A stretch of DNA of 44,825 bases. Origin: CAZCJU01 sp964562175 (GTDB lineage Bacteria; Bacillota; Clostridia; Oscillospirales; CAG-272). The translations under genes were made by a program, and so were the position numbers. The notes under the pieces are model-generated. The model saw only the letters and a program-made list of their open reading frames with translations, was not told the DNA's origin and did no database searches. Location: NCBI GenBank assembly GCA_964562175.1, contig CAZLRV010000015.1, forward strand, positions 1 to 44,825, written 5' to 3'. Below are positions 24,956 through 33,087 of this stretch, piece by piece (the stretch's first letter is position 1; every line of letters starts with the position of its first letter).

Positions 24956-24984
24956 TTGACATAACGAAAAATATATGATATTAT
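24956..24984 (+). promoter_or_regulatory. rpsB-tsf promoter
   Basis: TTGACA (24956-24961), a 17-bp spacer, TATTAT (24979-24984) with an extended -10 TG at 24976-24977. It is a strong promoter; transcription should begin near 24991, giving a leader of about 115 bases. Confidence 0.9.
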
Positions 24985-24990
24985 GCTAAG

Positions 24991-25106
24991 GCGTGACTTG
25001 CATAGCCACGACATAAAAAATAAATCCGCACGCACCATAGACTCGCACGGTTGCCGTAAGGTTTGCGGGAGACACTATGTTGCGGAGGAAAAAACCGGAG
25101 GAAAAA
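24991..25106 (+). promoter_or_regulatory. Structured 5' leader of rpsB
   Basis: The leader can fold into stacked helices: CCGCA 25026-25030 with TGCGG 25081-25085, CATAG 25036-25040 with CTATG 25075-25079, CGCA 25044-25047 with TGCG 25064-25067, and CGG 25048-25050 with CCG 25054-25056. A 5' hairpin (24992-24995 with 25007-25010) contains a second CATAG (25001-25005) that could compete for CTATG. The outer helix ends just before the ribosome binding region. Autoregulation by S2 is possible but unproven. Confidence 0.5.
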
Positions 25107-25850
25107 ATGTCAGTAGTTACAATTAAGCAACTGCTCGAAGCAGGTGTTCATTTCGGACACCAGACAAGAAGATGGAACCCTAAAATGGCTGAGTACATCT
25201 TCACCGAACGTAACGGTATTTACATTATCGACCTTGCAAAGACCGTTAAGAAATTCGACGAGGCGTATATGTACGTTCGTCAGCTCTCCGAAGAGGGCGG
25301 CACACTTCTTTTCGTAGGTACGAAGAAGCAGGCTGCCGACGCTATCAAGGAAGAAGCGGACAGAGCGGGAATGTACTATGTAAACGAGCGTTGGCCCGGC
25401 GGTATGCTCACAAACTTCCAAACGATAAAGAAGAGCATAAACCGTCTTATCAGCCTTGAAAAGATGCAGGCTGACGGCACGTTCGATCTGCTCCCCAAGA
25501 AAGAGGTTGCACAGCTTCTTAAGGAAATGAGCGATCTTGAAAGAAACTACGGCGGTATCAAGACCATGGAAAGACTTCCCGATGCCGTATTTATAGTTGA
25601 CCCCAAGAAAGAGAAGAATGCGGTTGCCGAAGCAAAGAAGCTGGGTATACCCGTTGTCGCTATAGTTGATACCAACTGCGATCCCGATGATGCGGACTAC
25701 ATCATACCCGGTAACGACGACGCTATCCGTGCTATCAAGCTCATAAGCTCCGTTCTCGCAGATGCGGTTATCGAGGGCAGACAGGGCGAGGCTTTCGCAC
25801 CCGAAGCACAGGATGAGGCTGCCGAAGAGGCAGAGGCTACGGAAGAATAA
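25107..25850 (+). CDS. rpsB: 30S ribosomal protein S2
   Basis: 247 residues from the ATG at 25107, with CGGAGG (25093-25098) 8 bases upstream; an in-frame ATG at 25077 lies inside the leader helix and is not favoured. S2 hallmarks: IKQLLEAGVHFGHQTRRWNPKM, YIFTERNGIYIIDLAKTV, FVGTKKQA, ERWPGGMLTNF, and a C-terminal acidic tail typical of clostridial S2. It assembles late onto the 30S subunit, contacting S1. It is paired with tsf as in nearly all bacteria. Its codon use is more uniform than that of its neighbours, as expected for high expression. Confidence 0.98.
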   Translation: MSVVTIKQLLEAGVHFGHQTRRWNPKMAEYIFTERNGIYIIDLAKTVKKFDEAYMYVRQLSEEGGTLLFVGTKKQAADAIKEEADRAGMYYVNERWPGGMLTNFQTIKKSINRLISLEKMQADGTFDLLPKKEVAQLLKEMSDLERNYGGIKTMERLPDAVFIVDPKKEKNAVAEAKKLGIPVVAIVDTNCDPDDADYIIPGNDDAIRAIKLISSVLADAVIEGRQGEAFAPEAQDEAAEEAEATEE

Positions 25851-25868
25851 TTACGGAGGAATACCGAA

Positions 25869-26804
25869 ATGGCAAATTTTACGGCTAAGGATGTCGCAAA
25901 TCTGAGAGCGAAAACCAACTGCGGAATGATGGACTGCAAGAAGGCACTCACCGCTTGCGACGGAGATATGGAAAAGGCAATAAAGTTCTTGAGAGAAAAG
26001 GGACTCAGCGTTGCCGATAAGAAGGCTGACAGAATCGCCGCAGAGGGTTTGGTTGATATAATGACCTCCGAGGACGGAAAAACGGCGGTAATGATCGAGG
26101 TAAACGCAGAGACCGACTTTGTTGCAAAGAACGCAACCTTTGTTGCATTTGTTAAGGATATCGAAAAAACGATACTCGCAAACAAGCCCGCAAATCTTGC
26201 GGAGCTTATGGCAATGCCCCTTTGCGGCTCCGAGTTCACGGTAGAAGCAAGCCTTAAGGATAAGATATTCACCATAGGCGAGAACATGAACATTCGTCGT
26301 TTCGTTATCGTTGAGGGTAATATGGCAACATATATCCACGGCGGCGGCGTGACCGGTGTTATAGTTAAGATGAATTGCTCCGAGGAGACGGCAAAGACCG
26401 AGGCGTTTGCCGAGTGTGCAAAGAACGTCGCACTTCAGATCGCCGCAATGTCTCCCACATACCTTGATAAGGCAGATGTTCCCGCATCCGTTATAGAGGA
26501 AGAAAAGGAAATACTCATCAACCAGATAAAGAACGACCCGAAGAATGCATCCAAGCCCGCAAATATCATCGAAAAGATGGTTACGGGCAGAGTAGAGAAG
26601 TTTTACGATAACAACTGTCTGCTCTGGCAGTCCTACGTAAAGGATGATTCCATGAACATCGGCAAGTATGTTGAGTCTGTTGCAAAAGAGCTTGGTGCAG
26701 AGCTTTCCGTTGCTTCTTTCGTTAAATTCGAAAAGGGCGAGGGTCTTACCAAGAGAGAAGACGATTTCGCAGCAGAGATCGCAAAGCTCACTAATCAGGG
26801 CTGA
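25869..26804 (+). CDS. tsf: Elongation factor Ts
   Basis: 311 residues. The N-terminal UBA-like domain (LRAKTNCGMMDCKKALTACDGD, about 13-34) and the core with VNAETDFVAKN (about 78-88), which contacts EF-Tu, are clear; the usual TGAGMMDCKKAL reads TNCGMMDCKKAL here. EF-Ts recycles EF-Tu-GDP. TACGGAGG lies upstream at 25852-25859. The gene ends just before a strong terminator, so rpsB-tsf is a two-gene unit. Confidence 0.98.
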   Translation: MANFTAKDVANLRAKTNCGMMDCKKALTACDGDMEKAIKFLREKGLSVADKKADRIAAEGLVDIMTSEDGKTAVMIEVNAETDFVAKNATFVAFVKDIEKTILANKPANLAELMAMPLCGSEFTVEASLKDKIFTIGENMNIRRFVIVEGNMATYIHGGGVTGVIVKMNCSEETAKTEAFAECAKNVALQIAAMSPTYLDKADVPASVIEEEKEILINQIKNDPKNASKPANIIEKMVTGRVEKFYDNNCLLWQSYVKDDSMNIGKYVESVAKELGAELSVASFVKFEKGEGLTKREDDFAAEIAKLTNQG

Positions 26805-26816
26805 TAAGTAAAAATG

Positions 26817-26865
26817 AATTGTCTTTTGTGGAAAACGTACAAAATTCCCAAAAGACAATTTTTTT
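26817..26865 (+). terminator. Intrinsic terminator of rpsB-tsf
   Basis: A perfect 12-bp stem (26817-26828 with 26849-26860), a 20-base loop and a run of seven T (26859-26865). Confidence 0.93.
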
Positions 26866-26876
26866 ACGAATCTCTA

Positions 26877-26905
26877 TTTACAAATCCACAAATACGAGTT
26901 AAAAT
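26877..26905 (+). promoter_or_regulatory. Promoter of the pyrH operon
   Basis: TTTACA (26877-26882) and TAAAAT (26900-26905) with a 17-bp spacer, right after the tsf terminator and 32 bases before the pyrH ATG. Confidence 0.7.
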
Positions 26906-26937
26906 ATATATATTAAAATATACGTTGGGAGATTGAA

Positions 26938-27657
26938 ATGGGAAAGCCGATCTATAAAAGAGTCTTGATAAAGCTGTCGGGTGAGGCACTTTCCGCAGGT
27001 GCAACCGGTGAGATCTTAGATTTCGGCGCACTGCGTCAAATATGCACGATAGTAAAGCAACTGCACAACGAGGGCGTGCAAATAGCGCTTGTCATCGGCG
27101 GCGGCAATATTTGGCGCGGCGGTCGAAACGATTCGGGAATCGAGAGAACGAGAGCAGACGATATGGGTATGCTCGCGACTATGATAAATGCGGTGGCGGC
27201 AGAGGCTGTACTGCGTGGAATGGACGTAGATGCAAAGGTGCTGTCTGCGGTTGAGATGAATAAAATCGCAGAGCTGTTCACAGCAAGACGTGCCGACGAA
27301 TGCTTGAATAACGGTCAGGTCGTAATACTCGGCGGCGGCACGGGCAATCCGCTCTTTACCACGGATACGGGTGCGGTCCTTCGTGCCATTGAGATAAAAG
27401 CGGACGTTGCACTGCTTGCCAAAAACGTCGGCGGCGTTTATGACGATGACCCCAATAAGAATAAAAAAGCGACAAAATTCGATGAAATATCATATTCCGA
27501 GCTGCTCAGCCGCGGACTTGGGGTAATAGATACCTCGGCGGCGTGTCTGGCACAGGACAGCGGACTCCCCGTATTGCTTTTCGCATTAAAGGACCCGAAT
27601 AATATCACGCGTGCCGTGCATGGTGAAAAGGTCGGCACGGTCATCAAAAAAATATAA
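26938..27657 (+). CDS. pyrH: Uridylate kinase
   Basis: 239 residues. Amino-acid-kinase fold: YKRVLIKLSGEAL (about 5-17), VIGGGNIWRGG (about 52-62), GTGNPLFTTDTGAVLRA (about 136-152), and KNVGGVYDDDPN (about 163). It is a hexameric, GTP-activated enzyme that converts UMP to UDP. It heads the operon pyrH-frr-uppS-cdsA-dxr-rseP-ispG-polC, with GGGAG 9 bases before the ATG. Confidence 0.97.
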   Translation: MGKPIYKRVLIKLSGEALSAGATGEILDFGALRQICTIVKQLHNEGVQIALVIGGGNIWRGGRNDSGIERTRADDMGMLATMINAVAAEAVLRGMDVDAKVLSAVEMNKIAELFTARRADECLNNGQVVILGGGTGNPLFTTDTGAVLRAIEIKADVALLAKNVGGVYDDDPNKNKKATKFDEISYSELLSRGLGVIDTSAACLAQDSGLPVLLFALKDPNNITRAVHGEKVGTVIKKI

Positions 27658-27668
27658 GGAGCGTTAAA

Positions 27669-28223
27669 ATGAAACTCAATTGCAAAGAGTACGAAGAAAA
27701 AATGAAAAAGTCGGTATCCTCGTATACCTACGAGCTTACCACAATACGTGCGGGTAGAGCAAATCCCGCATTGCTTGACAAGGTGACCGTTGAATATTAC
27801 GGCACGCCCACTCAGGTAAATCAAATGGCAGAGGTCAAGATAACAGATGCACGCACGATAACGATATCCCCTTGGGACGCATCGACGTGCAAGTCGATAG
27901 AAAAGGCAATACAGGTTGCCGACATCGGTATAAATCCGCAGAACGACGGAAAAACTATAAGACTCAGCTTCCCGCCGCTTACCGAGGAGATAAGAAAAAA
28001 TCTCACAAAGCAGGTCGACAAGATGGGCGAGGACGCAAAGGTCGCTATACGTAACATTCGCCGTGATGCAAACGACAAGAGCAAGAGCATGAAGAAAAAC
28101 GGTGAGATGACGGAGGATGAGCTTAAGCAATCCGATAAGAGCATACAGGACCTCACCGACAAATATATCAAAGAGATCGACGGAATAACCGCATCCAAAA
28201 AGAAAGAAATAATGGAAGTATAA
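27669..28223 (+). CDS. frr: Ribosome recycling factor
   Basis: 184 residues, the normal length. Typical segments are YEEKMKKSVSSYTYELTTIRAGRANPALLD, ISPWDASTCKSIEKAIQ, LSFPPLTEEIRKNL and IRNIRRDAND. With EF-G it splits the post-termination ribosome. AAGGAGCG precedes the ATG; uppS starts one base after the stop. Confidence 0.98.
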   Translation: MKLNCKEYEEKMKKSVSSYTYELTTIRAGRANPALLDKVTVEYYGTPTQVNQMAEVKITDARTITISPWDASTCKSIEKAIQVADIGINPQNDGKTIRLSFPPLTEEIRKNLTKQVDKMGEDAKVAIRNIRRDANDKSKSMKKNGEMTEDELKQSDKSIQDLTDKYIKEIDGITASKKKEIMEV

Positions 28224-28224
28224 A

Positions 28225-28920
28225 ATGGCTGTTAATGAAGATCTCACCATCCCACGTCATATAGCCTTTATTATGGACGGTAACGGCAGATGGGCGAAAA
28301 AACGCCATATGCCCCGTGAATACGGTCATAAGGTGGGAGCGGAGGTATTTCAAAAAATAACCGAGTATTGCGGTGACATCGGTATACACGCTGTCACCGT
28401 GTATGCTTTTTCGACGGAGAATTGGAAAAGACCGAAAAACGAAGTCGATGCAATATTTAAGCTGTTCGATGACTACCTGACCAAAGCCGTTGCCAATATG
28501 ATGGAAAAGGATCTGCGTATAGTTTTTCTCGGAGATAAGGGTATATTTTCCGAAAAATTACGCAAAAGGATGGAGGACATCGAGCAGGCAAGCAAAAACA
28601 ACGGCAAAATATTGAATATTGCCATAAACTACGGCGGTCGTGATGAGATATGCCATGCGGTGAATAGATGCATTGAAAAGGGAATAGTAAATATAACCGA
28701 AAAGGATATATCGCAAAACCTTTATACCGCAGACAGCCCCGAACCGGATCTGATAGTCAGAACGGGCGGGGAGCTTCGCTTGTCGAATTTTTTGATGTGG
28801 CAGAGCGCATATTCGGAGCTGTATTTTACCGATACGCTGTGGCCGGATATGACGAGTGAGGATGTTGACGAGGCAGTGCGTGCGTTTTCGAGCCGTAATC
28901 GCCGCTACGGGGGTGTGTAA
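28225..28920 (+). CDS. uppS: Undecaprenyl diphosphate synthase (cis-prenyltransferase)
   Basis: 231 residues. HIAFIMDGNGRWAK (catalytic Asp about 18), VTVYAFSTENWKRP (about 54-67), and RTGGELRLSNFLMWQSAYSE (about 181-200) are the family motifs. It extends farnesyl diphosphate, probably supplied by IspA at 17390, to the C55 carrier used for peptidoglycan. Its TAA at 28918-28920 directly abuts the cdsA ATG. Confidence 0.97.
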   Translation: MAVNEDLTIPRHIAFIMDGNGRWAKKRHMPREYGHKVGAEVFQKITEYCGDIGIHAVTVYAFSTENWKRPKNEVDAIFKLFDDYLTKAVANMMEKDLRIVFLGDKGIFSEKLRKRMEDIEQASKNNGKILNIAINYGGRDEICHAVNRCIEKGIVNITEKDISQNLYTADSPEPDLIVRTGGELRLSNFLMWQSAYSELYFTDTLWPDMTSEDVDEAVRAFSSRNRRYGGV

Positions 28921-29775
28921 ATGCTTACAAGAATAATAACTTCCGTCATAGGAATGGCAATAGTCGTTCCCGTGCTTATATTTTCCGATACCGTTGCCCT
29001 GCCGCTTTTTATGTGCTTGCTCTCGGTATTGGCGGTGTATGAGCTGCTGAAATGCATGGATAAGCTGAAAAACAAGGCACTGACCGTTTTTTCGTTTCTT
29101 TTCTCGGTATTCGTTCCGATATTCTGTCGCTTTGATGATGTTTTCAAGACCGACTATTTCAGCGACAGAGTGGTTCAGGGTATGCTTGCCGCGGCTTTGA
29201 TATTCTTCTTTGTGTGCGTTGCCTGTTCGATATTTTCAAAGGGACGGTACGATATTTTCGAAACGCTTTCCGCTACGGCTCTGATAATATATATAGTCGG
29301 CGGTCTTTCCTCCGTAATTCTGCTTCGCGATCTGGAGCATGGGCAATATTTGTACATACTCGTTTTCCTGACAGCGTGGGGAAGTGATATATTTGCATAT
29401 TTTGTCGGTGTGTTCTTCGGAAAGCATAAGCTGATTCCCGATGTTTCACCGAAAAAAACGATAGAGGGCAGCATCGGCGGCGTATTCGGCAATATTTTGT
29501 GCTTTGCGGTATATGCATTTGTGATAAGCCGATATACAGCTTCTGCGCCGAATTATCCGGCACTCGTTTTTGCCGCAATAATAACCTCGGTAATATCGCA
29601 GATAGGCGATCTGTTTATGTCGCTCATCAAACGCAGATACGGTATAAAGGATTTCGGAAAGCTTTTGCCCGGTCACGGCGGTGTGCTTGACAGATTCGAC
29701 AGCTTTATCGCCGCAGCCCCCTTTCTGTTCTTGCTTTGCACCTCAAGCGAATTTTTTCAAATATTTTTGAGATGA
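28921..29775 (+). CDS. cdsA: Phosphatidate cytidylyltransferase
   Basis: 284 residues with about 7-8 hydrophobic membrane segments. The C-terminal family signature is present: SLIKRRYGIKDFGKLLPGHGGVLDRFDS (about 238-265), with its conserved acidic and basic residues. It makes CDP-diacylglycerol from phosphatidic acid and CTP in the cytoplasmic membrane, the branch point for phospholipids. It abuts uppS without a gap. Confidence 0.95.
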   Translation: MLTRIITSVIGMAIVVPVLIFSDTVALPLFMCLLSVLAVYELLKCMDKLKNKALTVFSFLFSVFVPIFCRFDDVFKTDYFSDRVVQGMLAAALIFFFVCVACSIFSKGRYDIFETLSATALIIYIVGGLSSVILLRDLEHGQYLYILVFLTAWGSDIFAYFVGVFFGKHKLIPDVSPKKTIEGSIGGVFGNILCFAVYAFVISRYTASAPNYPALVFAAIITSVISQIGDLFMSLIKRRYGIKDFGKLLPGHGGVLDRFDSFIAAAPFLFLLCTSSEFFQIFLR

Positions 29776-29782
29776 TGATAAT

Positions 29783-30934
29783 ATGAATAAAAGAGTTGTA
29801 ATTCTCGGCTCGACGGGTTCGGTAGGTAAGCAGACGGTCGATGCCGTAAGATGCTGTGGCGATAAGATAACTGCGATAGCGGCACATTCGGATATAAAAA
29901 CACTTGCCGAGCAGATAAGGGAGTTTTCCCCCGAGTATTGTGCGGTGACAGACCCCAAAAGTGCCGCAGAGCTGAAAACGGCGGTAGCCGATACGCAAAC
30001 GAAAATAATATCCGGCTACGACGGGATGTGCGATATGGCAGGAGAATGCGAGTGTGATATCATATTCAACTCGGTGAGCGGAAAAAACGGACTCTTGCCG
30101 ACACTTTCCGCACTTCGAGCCGGTAAAACGCTTGCGCTTGCAAATAAGGAAAGCATGGTATGTGCCGGACAGCTCGTAAATTCAACACTTGAGAAATACG
30201 GCGGACGCATTCTGCCTGTTGACAGTGAGCATTGTGCGATATTTCAATGCTTGCAAAACGGCAAAAAGAGCGAGGTCAAAAAGATATTGCTCACTGCATC
30301 GGGCGGCCCGTTTTTCGGATATACCAAGCAACAATTGCAAAAAGTGACGCTCGGCGATGCACTTAAGCATCCGACGTGGAATATGGGCAAAAAAATAACA
30401 ATAGACTCGGCAACACTTGCGAATAAAGGACTTGAGATAATAGAGGCTATGTACCTCTTTGGCGTGACCGCCGATATGATAGAGGTAATAGTACACAGAG
30501 AAAGCATAATACATTCGATGGTGGAATATAAGGATAACGGAATAATAGCACAGCTCGGCGTACCCGATATGCGTTATCCGGCGAAGTTCGCTCTAACCTA
30601 TCCCGAAAAAACGGAGGGAACGGTTGGTGAGCTTGATTTGACAAGGCTCGCTGCACTCTCGTTTTATAAGCCCGATACGGAGGCTTTTCCGCATCTTGCG
30701 CTTGCAAAAAAAGCGGCAGGCGACGGAGGCGTTATGCCGTGCGTGTTCAATGCGGCAAACGAGGCGGCAGTCGATTTGTTTTTGAAAGAGAAAATTACGT
30801 TTTGCGAAATATTCGATGCGACTCTGTACGGCTACGAAAGCGTATCGAATATATCACAGCCTTCACTTGACGATATATTATCGTCGGATAAAGCGGCACG
30901 CAATGCCGTTTATACATTTGATTGGAGGAAATAA
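29783..30934 (+). CDS. dxr: 1-deoxy-D-xylulose-5-phosphate reductoisomerase
   Basis: 383 residues. An NADPH-binding Rossmann start VVILGSTGSVGKQT (about 4-17), LANKESMV (about 117-124), PVDSEHCAIFQ, the substrate loop HPTWNMGKKITIDSATL, and NKGLEIIEA. It converts DXP to MEP in the methylerythritol phosphate pathway. dxs, which would make DXP, is not in the window. Downstream ispG belongs to the same pathway. Confidence 0.97.
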   Translation: MNKRVVILGSTGSVGKQTVDAVRCCGDKITAIAAHSDIKTLAEQIREFSPEYCAVTDPKSAAELKTAVADTQTKIISGYDGMCDMAGECECDIIFNSVSGKNGLLPTLSALRAGKTLALANKESMVCAGQLVNSTLEKYGGRILPVDSEHCAIFQCLQNGKKSEVKKILLTASGGPFFGYTKQQLQKVTLGDALKHPTWNMGKKITIDSATLANKGLEIIEAMYLFGVTADMIEVIVHRESIIHSMVEYKDNGIIAQLGVPDMRYPAKFALTYPEKTEGTVGELDLTRLAALSFYKPDTEAFPHLALAKKAAGDGGVMPCVFNAANEAAVDLFLKEKITFCEIFDATLYGYESVSNISQPSLDDILSSDKAARNAVYTFDWRK

Positions 30935-30939
30935 CTATT

Positions 30940-32025
30940 TTGACACCGTATTTACTGAGCGCCGATGCTTTCAAAAACGGCGTTACGAATGCTCTTTATA
31001 TCATCGTCGCACTTTTGGTGTTCGGCCTGCTTATACTTGTGCATGAGTTCGGTCATTATATCACCGCAAGGCTTTTTAAGGTCACGATAAACGAGTTTGC
31101 CATAGGTATGGGACCGAAGCTGATATCCAAAAAAAGCAAAAAGACAGATATCGTTTATTCGCTCAGACTCTTTCCGATAGGCGGCTTTGTCAGCATGGCA
31201 GGTGAGGACGAGGAATCGGACGATGAAAATGCAGTGAGCAAAAAACCGGCATGGCAGAGGTTTATAATAATAATCTCCGGTGCCGGAATGAATATATTGA
31301 CCGGTATAGTTGTTATGCTTGCGCTCGTGACCTTTTCTTCATCATGGGCAATAGGCGGCACGGAGGTCGGGCTGATACCCGACGAGTACAGCACATACGC
31401 CGCAGACAGCGGTCTTTTGGTGGGAGACAAGATAGTCAAGGTAGACGGAGACAAGGTTCGCTATACGACGGAGCTTGTATATACGGTGCTTGAAAAATGC
31501 GTTTCCCCCGTAGATGTTGAGGTCGAAAGAAACGGCGAGCGTGTTGTGCTTGAAAACGTGACGTTCCCGACATTTGAAGAAAACGGAGTGACCTACGGCG
31601 AGTGCTTCTTTAAGCTGAACAGACTCAAAAAAACACCGTATAATGTCGTTGCATATTCGCTTAATACCTCATTTGCCACAATAAAGACGATATGGAATTC
31701 ACTTATCGGCTTGGTAAGCGGCAAATACGGCTTCGACGCCGTATCGGGACCTGTCGGCACTACGACGGCGGTAGCGGAAAGTGCAAAGGCGGGCATCGAT
31801 AATCTTGTTTATATCAGCGTTTTTATTGCCATGAATCTCGGCGTGTTCAATCTTTTGCCGCTTCCCGCACTTGACGGCGGCAGACTCGTGTTTATATTGA
31901 TAGAGATGATACGCCGTAAGCCCATAGACCCGAAATACGAGGGCTATGTGCATTTTGCGGGAATAGTATTGCTTATGCTGCTTATGATAATGATAACCTT
32001 TAAGGATGTAATTTCACTGTTTTGA
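30940..32025 (+). CDS. rseP: Site-2 intramembrane metalloprotease RseP/RasP
   Basis: 361 residues from the TTG at 30940. The ribosome binding site GGAGG (30924-30928) is 11 bases upstream, so the start is uncertain; an upstream TTG at 30922 lies within dxr. The zinc motif HEFGH (35-39) sits in the first membrane helix, a PDZ domain spans about 145-215, and NLLPLPALDGG (about 307-317) supplies the third metal ligand (Asp). It cleaves membrane-bound anti-sigma factors and signal-peptide remnants within the bilayer. It lies between dxr and ispG as in many Clostridia. Confidence 0.95.
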   Translation: MTPYLLSADAFKNGVTNALYIIVALLVFGLLILVHEFGHYITARLFKVTINEFAIGMGPKLISKKSKKTDIVYSLRLFPIGGFVSMAGEDEESDDENAVSKKPAWQRFIIIISGAGMNILTGIVVMLALVTFSSSWAIGGTEVGLIPDEYSTYAADSGLLVGDKIVKVDGDKVRYTTELVYTVLEKCVSPVDVEVERNGERVVLENVTFPTFEENGVTYGECFFKLNRLKKTPYNVVAYSLNTSFATIKTIWNSLIGLVSGKYGFDAVSGPVGTTTAVAESAKAGIDNLVYISVFIAMNLGVFNLLPLPALDGGRLVFILIEMIRRKPIDPKYEGYVHFAGIVLLMLLMIMITFKDVISLF

Positions 32026-32027
32026 TT

Positions 32028-33086
32028 ATGAAAAGAAGAATTTGCAGAACCGTCACGGCGGGAAATATTAAAATAGGCTCGGGTGAGCCGATAAGCGTGC
32101 AATCAATGACGAATACACGCACGGACGACGAGGCGGCAACACTTGAGCAGATAGGCAGACTTGCCGAGGCAGGATGTGAAATAGTTCGTCTTACAGTGCC
32201 TACGGAAGCCGATGCACGCCACTTGGCTGTTTATAAAAACGCATATCCGACTCTCCCTCTTGTTGCGGATATTCATTTTGATTACAGAGCCGCACTTGCC
32301 GCAATAGAGTACGGAGCGGATAAGATAAGAATAAATCCCGGCAATATCGGCTCTGCCGAACGTGTGAGGGCGGTTGCGACTGCGGCAAAAGCAAAGGGCG
32401 TGCCGATAAGAATAGGCGTAAACGGAGGCTCCTTGCAAAAAGAGCTTCTTGAAAAATACGGCACGGTAACACCGGAGGCACTTTGCGAAAGCGCATTGAT
32501 GCACGCACGCTTGCTTGAAGAAAACGATTTTTACGATATAGTGATATCCGTAAAATCGTCGGATGTCATGACGAATATCGAGGCGGTACGTTTGCTTGCC
32601 GAGCGTTGCGATTATCCCTTGCACCTCGGTGTTACGGAGGCAGGCACGCTGAGACTCGGCACGATAAAAAGCGCAATAGGCATAGGCACTCTGCTTGCGG
32701 AGGGTATAGGCGATACGATACGGGTGTCACTGACGGACGACCCGATAAAGGAGGTCTATGCCGGAGTTGATATACTGAATGCACTCGGGCTTAAAAAGTC
32801 GCTTATTACGACGGTATCGTGTCCGACGTGCGGAAGAACGAGGATAGACCTTTGTTCACTTGCCGCACGCTTTGAGCAGATAGCGGATACACTTCACCCC
32901 TCGCACCCGATAAAGGTCGCGATAATGGGCTGTGCGGTCAACGGACCCGGTGAGGCACGAGAGGCGGATATCGGAATTGCCGGCGGTGACGGTGAGGCTT
33001 TACTGTTCAAAAACGGTGTCGTAATGTATAAAGTATCGGAAGATAAGATAATACAAACATTGTGCGAAGAGATAAATTTGATGTAA
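32028..33086 (+). CDS. ispG: 4-hydroxy-3-methylbut-2-enyl-diphosphate synthase
   Basis: 352 residues from the ATG at 32028, just after the rseP stop. An N-terminal TIM barrel (SVQSMTNT, LVADIHFDYRAAL, KIRINPGNIG) is followed by the iron-sulfur domain with Cys265 and Cys268 in SCPTCGRTR and Cys302 in GCAVNGPGE, whose Glu is the usual fourth 4Fe-4S ligand. It converts MEcPP to HMBPP, the penultimate step of the MEP pathway. Confidence 0.97.
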   Translation: MKRRICRTVTAGNIKIGSGEPISVQSMTNTRTDDEAATLEQIGRLAEAGCEIVRLTVPTEADARHLAVYKNAYPTLPLVADIHFDYRAALAAIEYGADKIRINPGNIGSAERVRAVATAAKAKGVPIRIGVNGGSLQKELLEKYGTVTPEALCESALMHARLLEENDFYDIVISVKSSDVMTNIEAVRLLAERCDYPLHLGVTEAGTLRLGTIKSAIGIGTLLAEGIGDTIRVSLTDDPIKEVYAGVDILNALGLKKSLITTVSCPTCGRTRIDLCSLAARFEQIADTLHPSHPIKVAIMGCAVNGPGEAREADIGIAGGDGEALLFKNGVVMYKVSEDKIIQTLCEEINLM

Positions 33087-33087
33087 A

